A stretch of 15,936 bases of DNA from an uncultured Prevotellaceae bacterium (GTDB lineage Bacteria; Bacteroidota; Bacteroidia; Bacteroidales; Bacteroidaceae), in NCBI GenBank assembly GCA_946415695.1, contig CAMKTM010000027.1, positions 1 to 15,936 on the forward strand. The letters run 5' to 3'. Position numbers and translations under genes: made by a program. The first letter of the stretch is position 1; every line of letters starts with the position of its first letter. The notes under the pieces were generated by a model. The model was not told the origin of the DNA, did not search any database, and saw only the letters and a list, made by a program, of their open reading frames with translations. This document shows, in pieces, positions 1 to 4,618 of the stretch.

Positions 1-19
1 CACGCCTCGTTGACAATAA

Positions 20-57
20 AGGCACGCTCTTATTTCAATAAAGGCGTGCCTCGTTTT
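20..57 (+). terminator. Possible intrinsic terminator of an upstream plus-strand gene
   Basis: AGGCACGC at 20-27 pairs with GCGTGCCT at 44-51, an eight-base perfect stem around a 16-base AT-rich loop. A short T run follows (CGTTTTT). This fits an intrinsic terminator reading rightwards. The gene it would serve lies outside the window, and the loop is long, so the call is tentative. Confidence 0.4.
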
Positions 58-193
58 TGGGGACAACGTGCGACGACTCCTATTCCGTCGAACTCACGTT
101 AAAATAGTTCAGCATTATTGCCATAAAGGTTAAGCATTATCCTCGGCACGCTGTACCAACACGACGGAATCTCCTCAACTTAAAACCACTAAA

Positions 194-210
194 GCTGTCC
201 GGGGAATTCG
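194..210 (+). repeat. 17-base dispersed repeat, copy 1
   Basis: GCTGTCCGGGGAATTCG is present here and, as its exact reverse complement, at 3926-3942. Both copies are intergenic. The second copy is part of a small imperfect hairpin (GCTGTC at 3916-3921 with GACAGC at 3937-3942). It is probably a fragment of a genome-wide intergenic repeat, but only two copies are visible. Confidence 0.6.
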
Positions 211-221
211 AACTATGGTAC

Positions 222-276
222 GACAAAAAGAAAGCAGGAAGTCGGGCCGCCGAGACGGATTCCGACTTCCTGCTTT
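222..276 (-). terminator. Intrinsic terminator of the EEP-family gene
   Basis: AAAGCAGGAAGTCGG at 231-245 pairs perfectly with CCGACTTCCTGCTTT at 262-276, a 15-base stem with a 16-base loop. Read on the minus strand, the stem is followed by CTTTTTGTC (222-230). It lies 36 bases past the stop codon of the minus-strand gene ending at 312, where a terminator is expected. A short T run on the plus side (to 278) means it could also act in the other direction. Confidence 0.75.
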
Positions 277-311
277 TTCATTACCCCTTGTCTGTATCCG
301 TAGGCCAGACG

Positions 312-1196
312 TCAGAACTTCAGGTCGGCCCAGTGCGGGTTGTGGTCGGAAAGCAAGGCTTCGGGGTTTGGCTCCTCTATGTGTGTGCGGCTGACGCGGA
401 TGTCGGGCGTAACGAAGATGAAATCTATCTTCTCACGCCTGTCGGGCGGAAGCTGGCAGAACTGATGCCAAGTGTAGGAGGGGCCAGTGCAGCGGGGCGA
501 TATGTGGAAAGCATCAAGGAATTTACAATTTGACAATTTGCCATTTACCATTTCGCCGCCCAGCATCGTAGCGTATGCCTCGTCATCTTCCGTGACGTTG
601 AAGTCGCCCGTCACGACAGCAGGGCGGTCGCCCACGATTTCCTGTATCTTCCGCATGATGAGCTTTGCGCTTTCGCGGCGAGCCACGATGCCAACATGGT
701 CGAAATGCGTATTGACAGCCATGAAGACCCTGCCCGTGCGTTTGTCCTTGAGCTTTACGTAGCTTGCTATGCGCTCCAAGGCGGCATCCCATCCCTTCGA
801 GCCGGGCACGTCGGGCGTCGGGCTCAACCAGAAGTTGCCTTTCTCCAAGACTTTGAACTTCTTTTTGAGGAAGAAGATGGGCGAATACTCTCCCTTCGTC
901 TTGCCGTCGGTTCGCCCTACGCCCACATAGTCGTATTCTGGCAAACGCTGAAGCAAATCTTCAAGTTGAGGGTGCAAAACTTCTTGAAGGCCAATGATGT
1001 CGATGCTGTTGTCCTTGATGTAGTCGGCCACACGGTCGCGGCGAACGCTCCAGCCAACGCCGGCCTTCTCGTCGCCATCGTTCTGCAAACGGATGTTGAA
1101 GGTGCACCATCGCACGTTTACCGTCTTTTCTTTCTTTGCAGAGAAACACGTCATGGGCAAAAGCACGGCAAACAATAAAATAAGACTCTTTTTCAT
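312..1196 (-). CDS. Exported endonuclease/exonuclease/phosphatase (EEP) family protein
   Basis: This 294-residue protein belongs to the EEP fold superfamily of metal-dependent phosphodiesterases and nucleases. The expected motifs appear in order: N34 in FNIR, E72 in GLQE, the NTHFDH block with H164 and H167, GDFN with D198 and N200, and the final SDH with D284 and H285. Residues 1-20 form a Sec signal peptide (K2-K3, hydrophobic core, FSA cleavage site), so it should act in the periplasm or outside the cell. The substrate cannot be read from sequence; nucleic acid, sugar phosphate and phospholipid are all possible in this family. Residues 216-226 (MVNGKLSNCKF) are encoded by an AT-rich heptamer repeat lying in a loop after the GDFN motif. 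The gene has its own -7 box at 1229-1236 and a strong terminator, so it is probably transcribed alone, divergently from ssb. Confidence 0.85.
   Translation of the reverse strand: MKKSLILLFAVLLPMTCFSAKKEKTVNVRWCTFNIRLQNDGDEKAGVGWSVRRDRVADYIKDNSIDIIGLQEVLHPQLEDLLQRLPEYDYVGVGRTDGKTKGEYSPIFFLKKKFKVLEKGNFWLSPTPDVPGSKGWDAALERIASYVKLKDKRTGRVFMAVNTHFDHVGIVARRESAKLIMRKIQEIVGDRPAVVTGDFNVTEDDEAYATMLGGEMVNGKLSNCKFLDAFHISPRCTGPSYTWHQFCQLPPDRREKIDFIFVTPDIRVSRTHIEEPNPEALLSDHNPHWADLKF
520..553 (-). repeat. AT-rich heptamer repeat inside the EEP coding sequence
   Basis: On the minus strand the sequence reads as degenerate seven-base units: AAATGGT, AAATGGC, AAATTGT, then CAAATTGTAAATT. The last 13 bases are identical to the end of the intergenic array just upstream of clpC (12468-12480). 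Here the array is translated as residues 216-226, in frame. Confidence 0.7.
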
Positions 1197-1228
1197 AATT
1201 GTTTTGTTAGTTTTGGCGATTTTCCATG

Positions 1229-1236
1229 CAAAGATA
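1229..1236 (-). promoter_or_regulatory. -7 box of the EEP gene promoter
   Basis: The minus strand reads TATCTTTG, a perfect match to the Bacteroidota -7 consensus TAnnTTTG, 32 bases upstream of the start codon at 1196. No clear -33 TTTG was found at the usual 19-21 base distance; that position falls in the heptamer repeat. Confidence 0.65.
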
Positions 1237-1240
1237 CAAC

Positions 1241-1316
1241 AAAAAGTTTAGAGTTTAGAGTTTAGAGTTTAGAGTTTTTTCTTATTTCATATTTATTTTG
1301 TACATTTGCAGCCGAA
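1241..1316 (+). repeat. Divergent-promoter repeat segment, copy 1 (GTTTAGA heptamers)
   Basis: Four exact GTTTAGA heptamers (1246-1273) are followed by GTTTTTT, a fixed AT-rich stretch (TTATTTCATATTT) and the ssb -7 region, ending GCAGCCGAA. The whole 76 bases match the reverse complement of 7428-7503 with two mismatches; the first 54 bases are identical. In both places the segment lies between two divergent genes and runs from one -7 box to the other. Confidence 0.85.
1301..1308 (+). promoter_or_regulatory. -7 box of the ssb promoter
   Basis: TACATTTG matches the Bacteroidota -7 consensus TAnnTTTG. It lies 187 bases upstream of the ssb GTG start, implying an unusually long leader of about 180 bases that carries the G-rich repeat array. 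No good -33 box is seen, as the upstream sequence is T-rich repeat. Confidence 0.65.
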
Positions 1317-1334
1317 TAGAGCTTCAATATAAAA

Positions 1335-1463
1335 GGGGGCAAGGAGCAAGGGGCAAGGAGCAAGAGAATACTAACAGGTATAAGGAGCAAGGAGCAAGGG
1401 GCAAGAGAATACTAACAGCCAAAGCTATCCTCCTTGCTCCTTGCCCCTTGCCCCCTGCCCCTA
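1335..1463 (+). repeat. G-rich heptamer array with snap-back inverted copy in the ssb leader
   Basis: Heptamers GGGCAAG and GAGCAAG alternate from 1337. A 37-base direct repeat (1341-1377 and 1382-1418) differs by two bases and ends AGAATACTAACAG in both copies. From 1430 the same heptamers return inverted (CTCCTTGCTCCTTGCCCC...). GCAAGGGGCAAGGAGCAAG at 1346-1364 pairs perfectly over 19 bases with the right arm. The second direct copy can pair instead, so two competing long hairpins are possible in the ssb 5' leader. Confidence 0.8.
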
Positions 1464-1495
1464 AAGAACACAAGATTAAATAGTAAATTACTAAG

Positions 1496-1831
1496 GTGAA
1501 CAAGGTTATGCTAATCGGCAACGTTGGTAAGGAGCCGGAGGTAAAATACGTTGATGCGGGAGTGTGCGTGGCGAACGTCACGCTTGCCACTACAGAACGT
1601 GCCTATAAATTGAAGGACGGAACAGAGGTGCCTGAGCGTACGGAATGGCACAATGTGGTGCTTTGGCGTGCTTTGGCCGAGGTCGTTGAGAAATATGTCC
1701 ACAAGGGCGACAAACTCTTCATCGAAGGACAGTTGCACACACGAACCTACGAGGACCGCAACGGCATTCGGCGCACTTTCACCGAGATATGGGCAGAATC
1801 GCTGGAAATGCTTTCGCCTAAAAAGGATTAG
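1496..1831 (+). CDS. ssb: Single-stranded DNA-binding protein
   Basis: This 111-residue protein binds single-stranded DNA in replication, recombination and repair. The N-terminus MNKVMLIGNVGKEPEVKY and the WHNVVLW and KGDKLFIEGQL blocks are diagnostic of the bacterial SSB OB-fold, which fills nearly the whole protein. The start is GTG at 1496, chosen because it gives the exact conserved N-terminus. The protein stops right after the OB-fold (EMLSPKKD) and has neither the disordered linker nor the acidic DDDxPF-type tip that recruits partner proteins in most bacterial SSBs. The final codon and the TAG stop lie in the first unit of an eight-base repeat array, so repeat-driven truncation is possible; a naturally short SSB paralogue is the alternative. 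Bacteroidota often carry ssb next to gldE, as here. Confidence 0.95.
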   Translation: MNKVMLIGNVGKEPEVKYVDAGVCVANVTLATTERAYKLKDGTEVPERTEWHNVVLWRALAEVVEKYVHKGDKLFIEGQLHTRTYEDRNGIRRTFTEIWAESLEMLSPKKD

Positions 1832-1895
1832 AGGTTGTGAGGATTTAAGGTTATGAGGTTTTAAGGTTGTGAGGTTATAAGGTTATGAGATTAGA
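1824..1895 (+). repeat. Octamer tandem array at the 3' end of ssb
   Basis: Nine consecutive eight-base units follow the pattern AGGnTnnn: AGGATTAG, AGGTTGTG, AGGATTTA, AGGTTATG, AGGTTTTA, AGGTTGTG, AGGTTATA, AGGTTATG, AGATTAGA. Grouped in pairs they form a clear 16-base period. The first unit contains the last sense codon and the stop codon of ssb. The array is not hairpin-forming. Confidence 0.8.
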
Positions 1896-1931
1896 GTTTA
1901 GTGCGGTAGCAAATACTTCACTCAACTTTCG

Positions 1932-2116
1932 CATGTGATGATTGCTAATTATATTCACCTAATGCTTAGTGATATAATCAAACACAAAGACACTAAGACA
2001 AGAAAGAGCTACGCCGCGGAATTGAAGACACAAAGCTTTCCGCCAAGACCTTTGTGTCTTCTTCGGCAGGGGGTATTACTTTGTGACTTTGAGTCTTTGT
2101 GTTTGATTATCACATG
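1932..2116. repeat. Nested inverted repeat between ssb and gldE
   Basis: Three pairs of arms are nested: CATGTGAT (1932-1939) with ATCACATG (2109-2116); AATCAAACACAAAGAC (1976-1991) with its exact complement (2093-2108); and GAAGACACAAAG (2024-2035) with its exact complement (2050-2061). The CACAAAGAC core recurs in each arm. It encodes nothing plausible. It resembles a small non-autonomous palindromic element, but no flanking target duplication was identified. Confidence 0.7.
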
Positions 2117-2185
2117 ACAGACGGTATGCCAGCCTACATGCTAAAGTTGAATTCTTCATTTATTATTTTTTCTTCATTTTTCTCA

Positions 2186-3508
2186 ATGTCTGAGTGGTCA
2201 ATAGTCAATGATATAATGGGCGAGGTCAGTTTCTGCATGCCGACGCTTGGCGTGTGGATTGCTTTTGTCATAGTGCTTGTCCTGCTGCTTTGCTCGGGCT
2301 TCGTCTCGGCCAGCGAGATTGCATTCTTCAGCCTGAGTCCAAGCGACAGGAGCGCCATTGACGAGGAAGAGCACCGCGCCGACGAGAAGGTCAAGGCTCT
2401 GCTTGCCGACGAAGAACGACTCCTCTCCACAATCCTCATCAGCAACAACTTGGTGAACGTCGGAGTCATCATCCTCCTTTACTTCTGCTTCGACAAGACC
2501 ATCGACTTCGGGCAGGCGAAATGGCTGGAGTTCCTTGTTATGACGGTGTTGCTCACATTCCTGCTCCTGCTCTTCGGAGAGATTATTCCAAAGATATACA
2601 GCGCACAGCATTCCCTCGCTTTCTGTCGTTTTGCCGCCGGGGCGCTCCAGTTCCTCAGCAAAGCCTTCTGGCCTCTTAGTCGTCTGCTCATCCGCAGCAA
2701 AGTCATCACCCGGCGTTTTGCCAATCACGAAACGGATTTGCTTACCACCCGCGACCTTGAAAAGGCTATGGAGCTGACCGACAAGAAAGACATTGCCGAA
2801 GAACGCAATATGCTTCAGGGCATCATACGCTTCGGCGGAGAGATGGCAAAGGAAATCATGACGAGCCGCGTAGATATTGTGGACCTCGACATCAAGGACT
2901 CGTGGAAGGATGTGCTTGCCTGCATCGTAGCCAACAACTACAGCCGAATCCCCGTCTATCAAGGCACGCAGGACAACATCAAGGGCGTGCTCTACATCAA
3001 AGACCTCCTGCCGCACCTTGGCAAGCCGCAGGGCTTCCGCTGGCAAACGCTCATCCGTCCAGCATATTTCGTGCCAGAGACAAAGATGGTCGATGACCTG
3101 CTGCGCGACTTCCAGGCAAACAAAGTGCACATCGCCATCGTGGTCGATGAGTTCGGCGGTACAAGCGGCATCGTCACAATGGAAGACATCTTGGAGGAAA
3201 TCGTGGGCGAGATAAACGACGAGTACGACGACGAGGAGAAGCCCTACCAGCGTCTCAACCAAAACACCTACATCTTCCAGGGGAAGACGCTCATGTCCGA
3301 CTTCACGAAGATACTCGGCCTCGACGACGATTATTTCGAGACCGTTGAGGGCGAAGCAGAAACATTGGCAGGGCTCTTGCTCGAGATAAAAGGAGAGTTC
3401 CCCGTCCAAGGCGAACGCATAGAGTACAAACGATTCTGCTTTGATGTCATAGAACTTGACCAGCGACGCATCGTCAAGGTGAAAGTCATCGTACACCCGG
3501 AAGAATAA
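2186..3508 (+). CDS. gldE: GldE-like CNNM/CBS/CorC membrane protein
   Basis: Numbered from ATG 2186 (440 residues), the protein has an N-terminal CNNM (DUF21) membrane region at about 20-175 with the signature SGFVSASEIAFFSLS, two CBS domains at about 225-275 and 290-345 (containing VVDEFGGTSGIVTMEDILEEIVGEI), and a CorC/HlyC associated domain at about 360-435. Proteins of this architecture are called gliding motility protein GldE in Bacteroidota, but relatives are linked to magnesium or other cation export and many owners do not glide. The ssb neighbour supports the gldE name; the frequent partner gldD is not downstream. The start is uncertain: the frame is open from GTG 2099, with ATGs at 2114, 2186 and 2216. 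I prefer 2186 for family length and its AT-rich leader. Two heptamers shared with clpC (2195-2209) lie in the first codons. Confidence 0.85.
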   Translation: MSEWSIVNDIMGEVSFCMPTLGVWIAFVIVLVLLLCSGFVSASEIAFFSLSPSDRSAIDEEEHRADEKVKALLADEERLLSTILISNNLVNVGVIILLYFCFDKTIDFGQAKWLEFLVMTVLLTFLLLLFGEIIPKIYSAQHSLAFCRFAAGALQFLSKAFWPLSRLLIRSKVITRRFANHETDLLTTRDLEKAMELTDKKDIAEERNMLQGIIRFGGEMAKEIMTSRVDIVDLDIKDSWKDVLACIVANNYSRIPVYQGTQDNIKGVLYIKDLLPHLGKPQGFRWQTLIRPAYFVPETKMVDDLLRDFQANKVHIAIVVDEFGGTSGIVTMEDILEEIVGEINDEYDDEEKPYQRLNQNTYIFQGKTLMSDFTKILGLDDDYFETVEGEAETLAGLLLEIKGEFPVQGERIEYKRFCFDVIELDQRRIVKVKVIVHPEE

Positions 3509-3522
3509 TTCAATAACATAAG

Positions 3523-3562
3523 TTCTTCGGCAAGCCTCAGGCGCTGGCGGAGCATCGAAATC
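3523..3562 (+). repeat. Direct repeat, copy 1
   Basis: TTCTTCGGC is followed, after five bases, by a 26-base block (3537-3562) ending GGCGGAGCATCGAAATC. The same arrangement recurs at 3959-4002 with a nine-base gap and one mismatch in the 26-base block. It begins 14 bases after the gldE stop codon. Confidence 0.7.
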
Positions 3563-3600
3563 TAATTCAAGACAAAAGAAGATACGGCACAGCGTGTCGT

Positions 3601-3666
3601 TTGCTTGTACATGTACAAGCAATTGCTTTTACATGTAGAAGCAATTGCTTTAACATGTAGAAGCAA
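3601..3666. repeat. Three tandem 22-base palindromes
   Basis: Three abutting 22-base units (3601-3622, 3623-3644, 3645-3666) each begin TTGCTT, carry ACATGT at the centre and end AAGCAA, so each unit is itself a palindrome. The first is perfect; the others vary at the bases flanking ACATGT. Two more units lie at 9136-9179. The array follows gldE by 92 bases. Confidence 0.85.
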
Positions 3667-3840
3667 TTACTGGGCCGTGATGCAGCAAAGAACAAGCTAT
3701 GGAATGAAAGGAATAAGTGTGAGTGTCAAATTATCATATTGTTGTCCGGTAAAAATATCTCATCATTACCTGCAACCCTCTATTCCATCGGTATTTAGAG
3801 CAAAATGAGATTGTCAGGGGCCCCAGAAATGCCTCAATGT

Positions 3841-3884
3841 GCAAAAAGCCTGGAGGGCTTCTAAAAGTGAAGCCTTCCAGGCTT
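3841..3884 (-). terminator. Strong hairpin, terminator-like on the minus strand
   Basis: AAGCCTGGAGGGCTTC (3846-3861) pairs with GAAGCCTTCCAGGCTT (3869-3884): 16 pairs with one G-T, and a seven-base loop. On the minus strand the stem runs into TTTTTGC, so it could stop transcripts arriving from the minus-strand gene at 4073-4456. It lies about 190 bases past that gene's stop. It lacks a T run on the plus strand, though it may still protect the gldE transcript end. Confidence 0.55.
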
Positions 3885-3925
3885 AAGAAGCAAACTGGCT
3901 TTGCAAAGTAGCAAAGCTGTCAGGC

Positions 3926-3942
3926 CGAATTCCCCGGACAGC
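3926..3942 (-). repeat. 17-base dispersed repeat, copy 2 (inverted)
   Basis: CGAATTCCCCGGACAGC is the exact reverse complement of 194-210. Together with GCTGTC at 3916-3921 it can fold into a short hairpin. Confidence 0.6.
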
Positions 3943-3958
3943 ATTAAAATTATAACGA

Positions 3959-4002
3959 TTCTTCGGCCGTTTTGCTTCAGGCGCAGGCGGAGCATCGAAA
4001 TC
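3959..4002 (+). repeat. Direct repeat, copy 2
   Basis: TTCTTCGGC, a nine-base gap, then a 26-base block (3977-4002) matching 3537-3562 at all but one position. The two copies bracket a 440-base stretch that contains the palindrome array and a hairpin. Confidence 0.7.
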
Positions 4003-4018
4003 GCGTTACAATACAAGC

Positions 4019-4050
4019 AGAGGCAGGCGGAAATGATTTCGCCTGCCTCT
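4019..4050 (-). terminator. Hairpin just past the small exported protein gene
   Basis: AGAGGCAGGCG (4019-4029) pairs perfectly with CGCCTGCCTCT (4040-4050) around a ten-base loop that can itself add AAAT-ATTT pairs. It starts 22 bases past the stop of the minus-strand gene ending at 4073. The downstream minus-strand sequence (GCTTGTATTG) is only moderately T-rich, so termination may be shared with the hairpin at 3841-3884. Confidence 0.55.
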
Positions 4051-4072
4051 TGTCTCTATGTGCCCAAGATTT

Positions 4073-4456
4073 CTATTTGATGAGAGCGCTTACCAATGCT
4101 GCAACTGCTGCGCCGACAGCCACTCCTGCAACCACATTGCCGCTAACGGCATGAACCTCGTGAGAATGAGCCATGTGGTGACGGTAAGCTTCCCTGCGGT
4201 GCATCTCTTCCCTGCGGCGAGCCTCTTCCATCCTTCTGTGCTCCTCCATGCGGCGACGCTCCTCAATCATCCTGCGCTCGTGACTTGACATCTTGTGCCC
4301 GTGCATGTCGAGACGATGACCATCGAAGTGCATCTCCATCCTGCTCTTATCGTTATGATACTCATTGTGCTTTCCGCCGTTCCTGTTTGCGAAAGCATTT
4401 ATATTGCCCATGGCCATCATGATGGCAAATGCGGCGAAGTAAATCATCTTTTTCAT
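4073..4456 (-). CDS. Small exported His/Met-rich helical protein with hydrophobic tail
   Basis: I do not recognise this 127-residue protein. Residues 1-24 form a Sec signal peptide (MKKMIYFAAF..., likely cleavage after AFA). The region from 25 to 104 holds 14 histidines and nine methionines, with a very charged stretch at 59-92 built on EERRRMEEHRRMEE-like repeats that should form a single long helix. Residues 106-127 (GNVVAGVAVGAAVAALVSAL) are a glycine/alanine-rich hydrophobic segment resembling a glycine-zipper membrane helix. Histidine and methionine richness suggests metal binding in the periplasm, but this is inference only. It has its own -7 box at 4504-4511, a pair of direct repeats further upstream and a hairpin after the stop, so it looks like a regulated single-gene unit rather than a tail of the permease operon. 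Confidence 0.75.
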   Translation of the reverse strand: MKKMIYFAAFAIMMAMGNINAFANRNGGKHNEYHNDKSRMEMHFDGHRLDMHGHKMSSHERRMIEERRRMEEHRRMEEARRREEMHRREAYRHHMAHSHEVHAVSGNVVAGVAVGAAVAALVSALIK

Positions 4457-4503
4457 AACCTTTGCTTTTAAGAGTTAAACAAACTTGTTTCTTGTTTCTG
4501 GTG

Positions 4504-4511
4504 CAAAGGTA
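4504..4511 (-). promoter_or_regulatory. -7 box for the small exported protein gene
   Basis: The minus strand reads TACCTTTG, a perfect TAnnTTTG match, 47 bases upstream of the ATG at 4456. No -33 TTTG is present at the usual distance, which would fit a promoter needing an activator. Confidence 0.65.
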
Positions 4512-4540
4512 CGGCAATCTTTTGGGCCCAGAAGGATGCT

Positions 4541-4572
4541 TTTCCCTAAAGTGCATGAGGAATTTCCCTACA
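4541..4572 (-). promoter_or_regulatory. Possible regulator site: paired direct repeats
   Basis: On the minus strand TGTAGGGAAA (4563-4572) and TTTAGGGAAA (4541-4550) are direct repeats exactly 22 bases apart, about two helical turns. They lie 30-61 bases upstream of the -7 box at 4504-4511, where activators often bind. CCCTAA and TTAGGG here also form a weak inverted repeat, so a hairpin ending the permease transcript is an alternative reading. Confidence 0.35.
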
Positions 4573-4618
4573 ACTTAGGGGGGAATTAGAATCAAAACAG
4601 AGATTAAACGTCTTTGAA

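Larger units (their letters stand above)
1..230. other. Non-coding left edge of the window
   Basis: I see no convincing gene here. The stretch holds a terminator-like hairpin near its left end. A second weak hairpin follows at 66-99: ACGTG plus CGACG pair with CGTCG plus CACGT, with a four-base bulge. The 9-mer ATTCCGTCG at 82-90 recurs inverted at 163-171. A 17-base sequence at 194-210 recurs inverted at 3926-3942. The gene that precedes the window is not visible. Confidence 0.6.
3509..4072. other. Repeat-rich intergenic region between convergent genes
   Basis: This 564-base gap separates gldE from the convergent small gene at 4073. It contains no credible gene. It holds a 26-base direct repeat at each end, a tandem array of 22-base palindromes, two strong hairpins that read as terminators on the minus strand, and the second copy of a 17-base inverted dispersed repeat. 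The open frame over 3605-3808 is made largely of the palindrome array and is not convincing. Confidence 0.75.

Noticed and set aside
288..533. 81-codon plus-strand open frame at the left edge
   Set aside because: It overlaps the 3' part of the EEP gene on the opposite strand and encodes nothing recognisable.
2046..2100. Possible -7 boxes (GACCTTTG, TTACTTTG) upstream of gldE
   Set aside because: Both miss the TA of TAnnTTTG and arise from the repeated CTTTGTG arms of the nested palindrome, so I did not call a promoter.
2198..3622. 474-codon open frame on the minus strand opposite gldE
   Set aside because: It is antisense to a clear CNNM/CBS/CorC gene, its residues show no recognisable domain, and its length comes from the codon bias of gldE.
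3601..3808. 67-codon open frame starting in the palindrome array; also a CRISPR-like look to the repeats
   Set aside because: The peptide is a translation of the palindromes followed by random-looking sequence. The 22-base units abut with no spacers, so this is not a CRISPR array.
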